Source: Deltaproteobacteria bacterium (GTDB lineage: Bacteria > Desulfobacterota > DSM-4660 > Desulfatiglandales > Desulfatiglandaceae). From it: a stretch of 17,186 bases of DNA. The position numbers were made by a program, and so were the translations under genes. The notes under the pieces were generated by a model. The model was not told the DNA's origin. It ran no database searches and saw only the letters and a program-made list of their open reading frames with translations. The stretch spans positions 1 to 17,186 of the forward strand of contig JABGPV010000090.1 in NCBI GenBank assembly GCA_018644785.1, written 5' to 3'. Of the stretch, positions 7,552-14,919 are shown piece after piece (position 1 is the first letter of the stretch; every line of letters begins with the position of its first letter).

Positions 7552-9324
7552 ATGATCTTCAATATTAGTCTATATCTTTCACTGATTATCTTTTCTCTGG
7601 GTCTTATTTTCAAAATAAGCACCTGGTTTCGCTATAACTTTGAGTTAACAACCCAACCGTTTACGGCAAGGGAACGCTTTTTTGCGGCCATGGGCGGTAT
7701 TGTGGCGACCCTTTTCAGTGGCAAGGTGCTTATTCTCTTGAAGAGTCTTTTGCTGGATGTTTTCTGCCAGCGAAGGATCATGCGGGAAAGCCGACTTCGA
7801 TGGGTCATGCACATGTGCATGTTCTGGGGCTTTTCACTGCTGCTGTTGATGCATGCCCTGGAAGGGATGCTCACCTCAAACCTCTTTAGGGATTATGCCG
7901 CCACGCTGAACCCATTTCTTTTTCTGAGGAATTTCTTTGCACTTCTGGTATTTGTAGGCGTCGGGATTGCCTTTTACCGCAGGTTTGTCCAAAAGGCTCC
8001 CCGTTTTTCCACCAATGTCATGGATCGATATGCCCTAATCCTCCTCGCCGTAATCATGATATCGGGACTCTTTCTTGAAGCCGCAAAAATCGTCTCCTTT
8101 GAACGATATTCCCGGATGGTGACGGATTATGCGGATTTTGACGAGGAACAGGACCTAAAAGCCCTGGAGGCCTTGTGGGTGAAGGATTTCGGCGTGGTTT
8201 CCCCGAATCTCACCCCCCCCTTTGACAAGGAATTGCTCACCCGGGGCCATGAATTGCACGAAATGAATTGTGCCGCCTGCCATTCCCGTCCCCAGTGGGC
8301 CTTCATAAGCTACGGGGCCGCCACCATTCTTCGGCCCGCAGCCCTTCCCCTGGATCGGTCGGGACTTGTCACCTTATTGTGGACCATCCATTTTCTCACC
8401 TGTTTCGTGGGCCTTGCCTATCTCCCTTTCAGCAGACTGTTTCACATTCTGGCAACCCCCTTGAACCTGCTTATAAACAGCGTCATGGAGAAGGGGAAGT
8501 CCCACCCGGCAAATATCATCACCCTGCAGATGATGGCCCTGGATGCCTGCACCCACTGCGGGAGTTGCACCTCCCGATGCTCCCTGGCGGTCGTTTTTGA
8601 AGAAATCCCGAACCCAAATATCCTGCCGTCGGAGAAGATCACCTCCCTCAAAGCCCTTGCCTCGGGAAAACCGTTGAATGAACACCAGATAACTGTCATT
8701 CAGGAAGGCCTCTATCTATGTACCAACTGTTATCGTTGCACAACGGTCTGCCCTGCGGGCATCAACCTCCAGGAGCTGTGGTTCGATGTGAGAGAGGCGG
8801 TGCTGAAACGGGGATATCCCGAACTGCTGGTCCTCACGCCTTTTTCCATGTACAGGGGGCTTTTGAGCCCCACTGTGGCGAAGGCCGATTATCACCAAGC
8901 CCAAAAACAACCCATGGTCGGTATTGAAGCGGTTTGCTCCGCTTTGTCCGACCCGGACGACCCCATCAACCCCGCCCAGATGGACAGGGATTTCAAGAAA
9001 CAGATGCTCTCTTCGGCCAAGGGATCGACCTTTTCCTATTGTTTCACCTGTATCACCTGCACGTCGGCCTGCCCCGTGGTCCGGAGCTACGAGAATCCTT
9101 CCGAGGCCCTGGGGATGACACCCCATCAGATCATACGCACAATAGCCCTGGGTGTGCCCGATCTGGCTTTCAGGTCCCGGATGCTCTGGTACTGCCTTGG
9201 CTGCTACCAGTGCCAGGATGCCTGCCCACAAGGAGTCCTGGTGACGGATGTGCTGACCGAACTGAAAAACCTTGCGGTGGCACGCATAAAAAGCCAAAAC
9301 CGCCGGACAGGAGAAAGATCATGA
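7552..9324 (+). CDS. Membrane cytochrome b with c-type heme motif and four [4Fe-4S] motifs (NarI/DsrM-like plus HdrC-like fusion)
   Basis: About 590 residues from the ATG at 7552; a TTG at 7528 would add eight residues and has no better ribosome site. The first 300 residues hold five or six membrane helices. His87, His101, His280 and His298 are candidate b-heme ligands; the 18-residue spacing of the last pair equals that of the NarI ligands in nitrate reductase. A CAACH c-heme motif (240-244) sits in the loop before the last helix. Two ferredoxin pairs follow: cysteines at 333/336/339/343 and 390/393/396/400, then 497/500/503/507 and 548/551/554/558. With the Fe-S part in the cytoplasm, the CAACH loop faces the periplasm, where c-heme is attached. 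It overlaps hdrB by four bases (ATGA). Likely role: electron transfer between quinone or periplasmic cytochromes and HdrB. Confidence 0.85.
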   Translation: MIFNISLYLSLIIFSLGLIFKISTWFRYNFELTTQPFTARERFFAAMGGIVATLFSGKVLILLKSLLLDVFCQRRIMRESRLRWVMHMCMFWGFSLLLLMHALEGMLTSNLFRDYAATLNPFLFLRNFFALLVFVGVGIAFYRRFVQKAPRFSTNVMDRYALILLAVIMISGLFLEAAKIVSFERYSRMVTDYADFDEEQDLKALEALWVKDFGVVSPNLTPPFDKELLTRGHELHEMNCAACHSRPQWAFISYGAATILRPAALPLDRSGLVTLLWTIHFLTCFVGLAYLPFSRLFHILATPLNLLINSVMEKGKSHPANIITLQMMALDACTHCGSCTSRCSLAVVFEEIPNPNILPSEKITSLKALASGKPLNEHQITVIQEGLYLCTNCYRCTTVCPAGINLQELWFDVREAVLKRGYPELLVLTPFSMYRGLLSPTVAKADYHQAQKQPMVGIEAVCSALSDPDDPINPAQMDRDFKKQMLSSAKGSTFSYCFTCITCTSACPVVRSYENPSEALGMTPHQIIRTIALGVPDLAFRSRMLWYCLGCYQCQDACPQGVLVTDVLTELKNLAVARIKSQNRRTGERS

Positions 9325-10187
9325 AACTGGCACTCCAACGCTGTTGCACCACTCCCATCTTTCTCAAACAATATGAGACATCAACCGATGCGATCCTTGA
9401 GCGTCTCGGGGTGCAGTTGACCGACAAGGCCCTCAACTGCTGCGGCTATCCCCTAAAAAACTACAACTACAAAGCCCACGTGATTGCCTCGGCAAGGAAC
9501 CTTTCCATTGCGGAGGAGAGAAAGGTCAACATTATGACCTTCTGCAATTGTTGCTACGGCACCCTGAAGGAGGTGAATCAACGACTCAGGGCGGACCGAA
9601 CCCTCAGTGCCGAAATCAACGGCAAGCTTGAAAAGGAAGCACTGAAATATGAAGGGGGTGTTGAGATCCGACACATCATGGAAGTGTTTTACGACGACCT
9701 GGGGCCTGAGCGCATAAGAGAGAATATCGTCAAAAAGTTCAGGGGATTAAAAGTTGCCGTCCACTACGGATGCCACATTCTCCGTCCCAGGGACCTGGTT
9801 CAGTTCAAAGGGCCGGGAACCGCCGCCGTCTTTGACGATCTGGTAGCCATGACCGGGGCGGACCTTGTTCCCTGGCATCTGCAGTCGGAGTGTTGCGGTT
9901 CCGCCATGTGGGGCATCGATGACGATCTCTCGGCGGAACTGACCAGAAAAAAGATCGAAAATGCCAGAGCGTCCGGAGCTGACTATCTTTGTCTTGCCTG
10001 CTCCTATTGTCATGTGCAGTTCGACAGGGTGCAAAAGCGTCTCCTGGACGAGGGACGTATCACCGAACCCATGCCGACCATACTTTTCACCCAGCTCCTG
10101 GGACTCTCAATGGGCATTGACCCCAACATCCTGGGCATCTGGAAAAACCAGATAGACATCTCACCCATCCTTGATTGCATCGACTGA
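9321..10187 (+). CDS. hdrB: Heterodisulfide reductase subunit B-like protein (two CCG motifs)
   Basis: A 288-residue protein starting at the ATG at 9321 (GGAGAAAG just upstream); sequence upstream in the same frame is out-of-frame reading of the previous gene. HdrB carries two non-cubane [4Fe-4S] clusters that cleave disulfides such as CoM-S-S-CoB; bacterial homologues serve unknown thiol/disulfide partners. Both CCG motifs are complete: Cys9, Cys40-41, Cys75 and Cys78; then Cys151, Cys191-192, Cys227 and Cys230. Extra cysteines lie beside them (Cys8, Cys77, Cys224). The motif HYGCHILRP (148-156) and the C-terminal QLLGLSMGI block are typical. No HdrA or separate HdrC is adjacent; the upstream membrane protein supplies the HdrC-like ferredoxin part. 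Methanogen substrates are not implied. The 48-base gap to the convergent metW shows no clear terminator. Confidence 0.88.
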   Translation: MKLALQRCCTTPIFLKQYETSTDAILERLGVQLTDKALNCCGYPLKNYNYKAHVIASARNLSIAEERKVNIMTFCNCCYGTLKEVNQRLRADRTLSAEINGKLEKEALKYEGGVEIRHIMEVFYDDLGPERIRENIVKKFRGLKVAVHYGCHILRPRDLVQFKGPGTAAVFDDLVAMTGADLVPWHLQSECCGSAMWGIDDDLSAELTRKKIENARASGADYLCLACSYCHVQFDRVQKRLLDEGRITEPMPTILFTQLLGLSMGIDPNILGIWKNQIDISPILDCID

Positions 10188-10235
10188 GTGATCAACCCTC
10201 TTAAAATAGGCTTTCTCGGTTTTTATCCTTATCCC

Positions 10236-10862
10236 TTATAATTGCCTTTTTCCGATAAGGAAAACGCCATAGGTTGCTCGAAGGTTTGCAAACAGTTTAA
10301 TGACATTCCCGCTTTTTTCACGATGATCGGTGTTGATCGCCACTTCTTTCAGTATGGAGAAGCCCGTTTCCCTTGAAAACCTTCGGAAGTCTTCCATGGA
10401 AATGACGCGAATGTTCGGCGTGTTGTACCATTCATAAGGGAGTTGTTTGGTAAGGGGGGCGCGGCCGGTTGTCAGTAGCTTCAGGCGAACATTCCAGTGG
10501 CTGAAATTGGGAAAGCTGACGACGGCTTTCCGTCCGATGCGCAGCATGTCGCGGACAAGTTCCCCCGGTTCATATATCTGCTGAAGGGTCCGGCTCAGGA
10601 TGACGTAATCAAATGCGTTATCAGGGTAGTCAAGCACCTCCTCGTTGATATCCCCCTGCAGTACGGTCAACCCCTTTTCAATACACTTGGCCACCTTGTC
10701 CTCGTCCAGTTCTATCCCCGTGCACGTCACCCGTTTATTTTTCTTGAGGAAGTGCAGCAGTTCACCCTCCCCGCAACCGAGGCCCAGGACTTTAGATCCC
10801 GGTTCGATCCAGGATGCGATGACTTGAAGGTCAAATCGTATTCGGCTATCGCTTGGTTTCAT
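10236..10862 (-). CDS. metW: Methionine biosynthesis protein MetW (SAM-dependent methyltransferase fold)
   Basis: A 208-residue protein from the ATG at 10862; a GTG at 10871 would add three residues. MetW is nearly always next to metX and is needed with it for homoserine acylation in several bacteria. The sequence shows FDLQVIASWIEPGSKVLGLG and then the nucleotide-binding loop GCGEG (29-33), ending in a GIE-type acidic strand end near residue 50; later NFSHWNVRLKLLTTGRAP and LPYEWYNTPNIR are characteristic of MetW. The usual Asp in VLDLGCG is replaced by Gly27, a departure in a motif I conserved across the family. It overlaps the end of metX by 17 bases, so translation is probably coupled. 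Confidence 0.9.
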   Translation of the reverse strand: MKPSDSRIRFDLQVIASWIEPGSKVLGLGCGEGELLHFLKKNKRVTCTGIELDEDKVAKCIEKGLTVLQGDINEEVLDYPDNAFDYVILSRTLQQIYEPGELVRDMLRIGRKAVVSFPNFSHWNVRLKLLTTGRAPLTKQLPYEWYNTPNIRVISMEDFRRFSRETGFSILKEVAINTDHREKSGNVIKLFANLRATYGVFLIGKRQL

Positions 10863-12018
10863 TGTAGACACGTTCTAAAAAGCCTTTCATCAAAGCCGTT
10901 AACCGTTCGCTGGGCAACAGGAAGGCATCATGGCCCCAGTCGGCTTTGATCTCGCAAAAGCTTACATCAAGCCCGTTTTTCTTCATGGCCTTTACCATGG
11001 CTTTGGACTGATACGTGGGATATAGCCAGTCCGAGGTAAAGGAGACCACCAGGAATTTTGCCTTTGCCCTTGAAAAGGCCTTAACCAGAGAGCCGGACTC
11101 ATCTTGTCTCGTTATGTCGAAGTAGTCTGCCGCCTTTGTAACATAGAGGAATGAATTGGCGTCAAAACGTTCCACGAATTTTGTACCCTGGTATCTGAGA
11201 TAGCTTTCCACCTGGAAGTCCCCATCAAAATTGAATGAGAAATCACTCTTGTCCTGGAGACGACGCCCGAATTTATGCCGCATGGATTCGTCCGACAAAT
11301 AGGTGATGTGACCGATCATGCGGGCCACGGCAAGGCCTAAGTCAGGTTTCGCGCCATTGTAATAGTGGCCGTTGTTCCAATTGGGATCCGCCATGATGGC
11401 CTGTCTGGCCACCTCATTAAAAGCGATGGTCAGGGCGGAATGTTTTGGCGTGGTTGCCAGCGGGATGGCGGAGACAACCATATCAGGGTATTTGAGGCAC
11501 CACTCCAGGACCTGGAGCCCGCCTATGGAACCTCCCACAACCGCAAGAATCCGCTTAATGCCAAGGTGGTCAACCAGGGCCTTTTGGGCGGCAACCATAT
11601 CCCCGATGGTGACCACCGGGAAGTCAAGTCCGAAAGGTTCGCCGGTCTTCGGGTTGATGGAACCGGGGCCGGTGGAACCCATGCAACTACCTAATATGTT
11701 GGAACAAACAACAAAATATTTATGGGTATCGATTCCCTTGTCCGGACCCACCATAATCTCCCACCAACCCGGTTTGGCATCTTCATGACCGTAATAACCG
11801 GCCACATGGGAATCACCGGACAGGGCGTGCATAATCAGAACGGCATTGCTCCTGTCGGAATTCAGCTCTCCATAAGTCTCATAGGCCAGTGTCACAGGAC
11901 CCAATGTGGAACCGTTTTCAAGGGTCATCTCCTTGGGCGGGTGGGCAAAGGTGAAGGATTTTTTCTCCACAATCCCGACCGATACGCCGGTTTTCTCATG
12001 TTCTATATATTCACTCAT
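10846..12018 (-). CDS. metX: Homoserine O-acyltransferase MetX (acetyltransferase likely)
   Basis: MetX transfers an acyl group from acyl-CoA to the hydroxyl of L-homoserine, activating it for sulfhydrylation. The 390-residue alpha/beta-hydrolase has the full catalytic triad: Ser164 in GGSIGG, Asp330 in SFTSDWLYP and His363 in WGHDAF. Other family blocks are ALSGDSHVAG (65-74), the CSNILGSCMGSTGP stretch (105-118) and DFPVVTIGDMV (132-142). Family members use acetyl- or succinyl-CoA, and the name alone does not decide; the downstream partner metY suggests O-acetylhomoserine. Its ATG overlaps the metY stop by four bases (ATGA). Usual GGSMGG reads GGSIGG here, a mild substitution. Confidence 0.93.
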   Translation of the reverse strand: MSEYIEHEKTGVSVGIVEKKSFTFAHPPKEMTLENGSTLGPVTLAYETYGELNSDRSNAVLIMHALSGDSHVAGYYGHEDAKPGWWEIMVGPDKGIDTHKYFVVCSNILGSCMGSTGPGSINPKTGEPFGLDFPVVTIGDMVAAQKALVDHLGIKRILAVVGGSIGGLQVLEWCLKYPDMVVSAIPLATTPKHSALTIAFNEVARQAIMADPNWNNGHYYNGAKPDLGLAVARMIGHITYLSDESMRHKFGRRLQDKSDFSFNFDGDFQVESYLRYQGTKFVERFDANSFLYVTKAADYFDITRQDESGSLVKAFSRAKAKFLVVSFTSDWLYPTYQSKAMVKAMKKNGLDVSFCEIKADWGHDAFLLPSERLTALMKGFLERVYNETKR

Positions 12019-13301
12019 CTAATGCTCGCCAAGGCCTGGTCAAGATCCGAACGGATATCCTCTATGGATTCTATGCCCACGGATAGCCGGATGAGATCGG
12101 GTGTGATTCCGCTTGCTTGTTGCTGATCCTCTGAAAGTTGCGAATGGGTGGTGCTCGCAGGGTGGATGGCCAGGCTTTTTGCATCGCCCACATTGGCCAG
12201 ATGGCTTATGAGCGCTAGCTTGTTTATGAAGGTTTCTCCGGCCTTACGACCCCCTTTAACGCCGAAGACCACCATGCCGCCAAAACCGTTTTCAAATTGC
12301 CGCGATGCTGTTTCATAGGCCGGATCTTGCTTAAGGCCCGGATACCTGACCCATTTTACAGCGGGATGATCCGCCAGATATTTGGCTGCTGCCATGGCAT
12401 TATCGCAGTGACGCTGCATCCTTAAGGGGAGGGTTTCAATTCCCTGCAAAAACATCCAGGCGTTGTCCGGGCTTATGCAGGCGCCAAGATTTCTGAGCGG
12501 CACCAGTCTCATGCGCGTAATAAAGGCCAAAGGGTTCAGATCTCCGAGATCATGTGCATACCGCAGCCCGTGATATGATTCGTCCGGCTCATTAAAAAGG
12601 CGGAATTTTCGGTCCGTCCAATCAAATTTGCCGCTATCCACCACAATGCCGCCAATTCCCGTGCCGTGTCCCCCCAGCCATTTGGTCAGGGAATGTATGA
12701 CCACATCCGCTCCGTGTTCCAGGGGTCTGAAGAGATAAGGCGTGGTAAAGGTTGAATCCACCACCAGGGGGATATGATGCTGATGTGCCACTTCTGAAAG
12801 GGCTTTGATGTTGGACACATCGAGTACCGGATTTCCGATGACCTCGGTAAAGAGCATTTTAGTGTGTTCATTGATCACGTCCCCGAAATGATCAGGTTCC
12901 AGCGGGTTCCCGAATTTCGTTTTGATGCCGAGTTCGGGCAGTATGGAATCCAACATGGTGAAGGTTCCGCCATACAGATTATTGGCTGACGCCACTTCAT
13001 CGCCATGTCCGCATATATTGATCACGGCATAGAAAATGGCCGCCGTCCCCGATGCAAGGGCAAGCGCCCCGGCGCCGCCTTCAAGGGCGGCCATCCGCTC
13101 TTCGAGCACTTGGTGAGTGGGATTCATCAGGCGGGTGTATATATTTCCCGGTTCTTTGAGGGCAAACAGATCCGCGGCATGGGCGGTGCTGTTAAAAACA
13201 TATGAACTTGTTCTGTGGAGAGGAACGCCCCTTGAATTTGTTTCATCAATCTCGGCGCCCGCATGTAAGGCCAGTGTGTTGAACCCGTGCTTGTTTATCA
13301 T
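12015..13301 (-). CDS. metY: O-acetylhomoserine sulfhydrylase MetY (PLP-dependent)
   Basis: MetY makes L-homocysteine directly from O-acylhomoserine and sulfide, suited to a sulfide-rich anaerobe. The 428-residue protein belongs to the Cys/Met-metabolism PLP family: YTRLMNPTHQVLEERMAALE (55-74), ASGTAAI (83-89), and the PLP lysine Lys207 in SLTKWLGGHG. The C-terminal LANVGDAKSLAIHPASTTH block is typical of the sulfhydrylase rather than of cystathionine synthases. It has a good Shine-Dalgarno (AGGAGAA) before the ATG at 13301 and starts 45 bases after the HTH gene ends. No SAM (S-box) riboswitch was recognised upstream. Confidence 0.94.
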   Translation of the reverse strand: MINKHGFNTLALHAGAEIDETNSRGVPLHRTSSYVFNSTAHAADLFALKEPGNIYTRLMNPTHQVLEERMAALEGGAGALALASGTAAIFYAVINICGHGDEVASANNLYGGTFTMLDSILPELGIKTKFGNPLEPDHFGDVINEHTKMLFTEVIGNPVLDVSNIKALSEVAHQHHIPLVVDSTFTTPYLFRPLEHGADVVIHSLTKWLGGHGTGIGGIVVDSGKFDWTDRKFRLFNEPDESYHGLRYAHDLGDLNPLAFITRMRLVPLRNLGACISPDNAWMFLQGIETLPLRMQRHCDNAMAAAKYLADHPAVKWVRYPGLKQDPAYETASRQFENGFGGMVVFGVKGGRKAGETFINKLALISHLANVGDAKSLAIHPASTTHSQLSEDQQQASGITPDLIRLSVGIESIEDIRSDLDQALASIR

Positions 13302-13346
13302 AAGTTATTCTCCTGGATTTAGAGCGGTTTTAGGGCTTCGGAAATA

Positions 13347-13721
13347 TCAGAGTATTGAGGAAAAGCAATCGCACGATTTGCAGATTTCGATCTTCTCCCG
13401 CCAGTCTTTATGTTCAGTTCCCTGGCAGATGGTGCCGTTGATGAACCAGCACAGGTCGCCCATTTGAAACTCCCAGGCCGGGCACTGACGCTTCAGCTCA
13501 AAGGGGCACTTTTTCTTGATCCAACAGGGCTCTTGATCTTCAGGGCTTCCATTGATCCTGGAGAGTAATAAATAGATCTGCCGTTCCGCATGAACCGGGA
13601 TTGACCGCCATCCCTGCTCGTAACTATGAATGGCCTTAACCGAAGTACCGAGCAGTTGCCCCATCTGCTTCTGCGTCTTGTTCAGTTTCTTTCGGATGTC
13701 CACGAATTCTTTCCTGTTCAC
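13347..13721 (-). CDS. HTH (XRE-type) regulator with cysteine-rich two-CW-like tail
   Basis: A 124-residue protein, preferred start GTG at 13721 with GGAGAGG just upstream (a TTG at 13733 has none). Residues 1-55 form a helix-turn-helix domain of XRE type (MGQLLGTSVKAIHSYEQGWR at 20-39). The tail has eight cysteines: 66, 72, 80, 91, 99, 114, 117 and 119, with CW at 66-67 and 91-92, CPAW at 80-83 and GTICQG at 96-101. This resembles the 'two-CW' domain of NCBIfam as I remember it, a probable metal-binding module. It is first in the operon with metY, metX and metW, so it probably controls methionine or sulfide assimilation, and a palindrome lies upstream. Whether the tail binds zinc or Fe-S, and what it senses, is not shown by the sequence. 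Confidence 0.75.
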   Translation of the reverse strand: MNRKEFVDIRKKLNKTQKQMGQLLGTSVKAIHSYEQGWRSIPVHAERQIYLLLSRINGSPEDQEPCWIKKKCPFELKRQCPAWEFQMGDLCWFINGTICQGTEHKDWREKIEICKSCDCFSSIL

Positions 13722-13768
13722 GATCCTCTCCAAAATATATATTCAAGAACGCTTGACTGAAATTCCAC

Positions 13769-13799
13769 ATTATGTCATGAAAACTGCCACAATGTGGCA
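13769..13799 (-). promoter_or_regulatory. Palindromic operator and possible promoter of the HTH-metYXW operon
   Basis: TGCCACA-A-TGTGGCA (13785-13799) is a perfect inverted repeat with 7-base arms, 64 bases before the GTG start. A CATAAT box on the minus strand (13769-13774, five of six to TATAAT) would place transcription start near 13762; the palindrome then covers the -35 region, as for a repressor site. A TTGACA hexamer (minus strand, 13804-13809) flanks it, but has no -10 at normal spacing. A second short repeat ACAT-T-ATGT lies at 13767-13775. Autoregulation by the HTH protein is an inference. Confidence 0.45.
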
Positions 13800-13830
13800 T
13801 GTATGTCAACAAGAAAATTTGGTTTTTTGA

Positions 13831-13989
13831 AGTGTGACTTCACTATGCCCTAATATGTTCAGGATCAGCCAGGATAAACGCTTGAGGACCCTCGAGCATA
13901 TGGGCCAGGTCAACAGGGTTGGGGTGCCGGAGGCCATAAGAGTTGATGCGCGAATGGCCCTTGACCGCATGTTGGATTTGGCGCCATGA
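13831..13989 (+). pseudogene. nadA: 3' remnant of quinolinate synthase gene nadA
   Basis: A plus-strand frame ending in TGA at 13987-13989 reads CPNMFRIS and then RTLEHMGQVNRV, VPEAIRVDARMALDRMLDL and AP at the end. This matches the C-terminus of NadA: the cysteine that binds its [4Fe-4S] cluster in a CPNM motif, then VPEEIR- and ALDRML-type sequence. Only about 50 codons remain. An in-frame TGA (13828-13830) closes the frame immediately upstream, and no NadA-like sequence was seen further left, where the HTH regulator promoter lies. It is non-functional alone, so NAD synthesis must rely on another copy or pathway. A 6-bp inverted repeat TGAAGT-GTG-ACTTCA (13828-13842) sits at the break. Remnant status is a strong reading by eye, without alignment. 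Confidence 0.65.
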
Positions 13990-14057
13990 AGATCCGTAGA
14001 TAAGATAACGTTTTAGCGTCCCCATCACTATTTGACTTGTTTCCATTGCATATGGTA

Positions 14058-14086
14058 TTGGAGGAGCTTCAGACAGTCCATATAAG
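14058..14086 (+). promoter_or_regulatory. Candidate sigma-70 promoter of ssb
   Basis: TTGGAG (14058-14063) and TATAAG (14081-14086) are separated by 17 bases; the -10 matches five of six. The start point would be near 14093, leaving about 31 bases of leader with the Shine-Dalgarno. Confidence 0.45.
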
Positions 14087-14123
14087 TCCTGTGAATCAGT
14101 TAATGAGGGGAGGAAATGTTATT

Positions 14124-14543
14124 ATGGCGAGTGTTAATAAGGTAATACTGGTGGGGAATCTGGGAGGGGATCCGGAGGTTCGATATACACCCAGCGGCGT
14201 AGCGGTGGCCAATTTTTCTATTGCTACGACAGAAACGTGGAAAGACAAGAATACGGGCGAGAAAAAGGAGCAGACCGAATGGCACAAGATCGTGGCCTGG
14301 CGGCGGCTTGGAGAGATTTGCGGGGAGTATTTGAAAAAAGGAAGCCAGGTCTATATCGAGGGAAGCCTTCAAACAAGGCAATGGGAAGACAAGGATGGGA
14401 ACAAACGGTATACAACGGAGGTTGTTGCCTACAAAATGCAGATGCTCGGATCTCCGGGTGACAGGATGGAGAGCAGAGCGCCTCAGGGTGATTTACCCGA
14501 AGAACCCCCACCAAACCTTCCTGACGACAACATCCCTTTCTAG
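14124..14543 (+). CDS. ssb: Single-stranded DNA-binding protein Ssb
   Basis: Ssb binds single-stranded DNA as a tetramer and recruits repair and replication partners. The 139-residue protein starts at the ATG at 14124, preceded by GGGGAGGA nine bases upstream, at [20 protein letters not shown]; an upstream in-frame ATG (14037) would add 29 residues with no Ssb-like sequence. The OB-fold core covers about residues 1-108, with conserved WHKIVAW (53-59) and [16 protein letters not shown] (77-92). The short linker ends in the acidic tip DDNIPF (134-139), equivalent to DDDIPF in E. coli. Length is short for Ssb but complete. Confidence 0.95.
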   Translation: MASVNKVILVGNLGGDPEVRYTPSGVAVANFSIATTETWKDKNTGEKKEQTEWHKIVAWRRLGEICGEYLKKGSQVYIEGSLQTRQWEDKDGNKRYTTEVVAYKMQMLGSPGDRMESRAPQGDLPEEPPPNLPDDNIPF

Positions 14544-14582
14544 AAAAAATGCCCCTGCCGTTCATGGGGATTCGGCAGGGGC
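14544..14582 (-). terminator. Intrinsic terminator of tatA, also following ssb
   Basis: GCCCCTGCCG (14551-14560) and CGGCAGGGGC (14573-14582) form a perfect 10-bp GC-rich stem with a 12-base loop. On the minus strand it is followed by TTTTTT (from AAAAAA at 14544-14549), a standard terminator for tatA. It also sits just after the ssb stop (plus strand), where no T-run follows, so it acts mainly on the minus strand. Confidence 0.85.
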
Positions 14583-14600
14583 GGGTCGGGTCGATTGGGT

Positions 14601-14798
14601 TTAGGATTTATCCTCCTGCTTTTCGTCATTTTCTTCTTTGGGCTCATCAATTTCATTTTTCGCTTCATGGGTGGCTTTCTTGAAATTCTTGATCCCTTTG
14701 CCAATGCCACTTCCGATTTCAGGCAATTTTCCAGCCCCGAAAATAACCAGGATAATGATTAAAATGATAATCAATTCCGGCATGCCTATTCCAAACAT
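14601..14798 (-). CDS. tatA: Sec-independent protein translocase TatA
   Basis: TatA oligomers form the pore that moves folded twin-arginine proteins across the cytoplasmic membrane. The 65-residue protein has the family form: one N-terminal membrane helix (about 6-21), [20 protein letters not shown] (20-39) with the hinge and amphipathic helix, and an acidic, charged tail. An excellent Shine-Dalgarno (GGAGGTAA) precedes the ATG. No tatC is in the window, so this copy stands alone. Distinguishing TatA from TatE is not possible by sequence. Confidence 0.93.
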   Translation of the reverse strand: MFGIGMPELIIILIIILVIFGAGKLPEIGSGIGKGIKNFKKATHEAKNEIDEPKEENDEKQEDKS

Positions 14799-14864
14799 CG
14801 GGTTACCTCCATTACATGAATCATTTCGAGTTGATCACAAAACAGCCTGGGCGTGACTGGATCA

Positions 14865-14909
14865 AAAAAACAACATGCCGGATCCGGGTTCGCCATTTTG
14901 GAAACCCGG
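14865..14909 (-). terminator. Possible terminator of the cysteine-rich gene
   Basis: CCGGGTT (14884-14890) pairs with AACCCGG (14903-14909), 11 bases beyond the stop codon of the minus-strand gene. A run of seven T on that strand (14865-14871) follows after a 12-base gap, longer than usual, so the call is tentative. Confidence 0.4.
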
Positions 14910-14919
14910 TGGGCGGTTA

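Noticed and set aside
8934..9320. Upstream extension of the HdrB reading frame
   Set aside because: It overlaps the Fe-S protein in another frame and lacks HdrB-like sequence; the ATG at 9321 has a good ribosome site and matches the family's start.
10226..10261. Inverted repeat TCCTTATC/GATAAGGA near the convergent end of hdrB and metW
   Set aside because: Eight pairs with a 20-base loop and no T-run on either strand, so it is not a convincing terminator.
13843..14046. Minus-strand ORF of 67 codons
   Set aside because: It is opposite the nadA remnant, which reads as recognisable protein; the minus-strand product does not.
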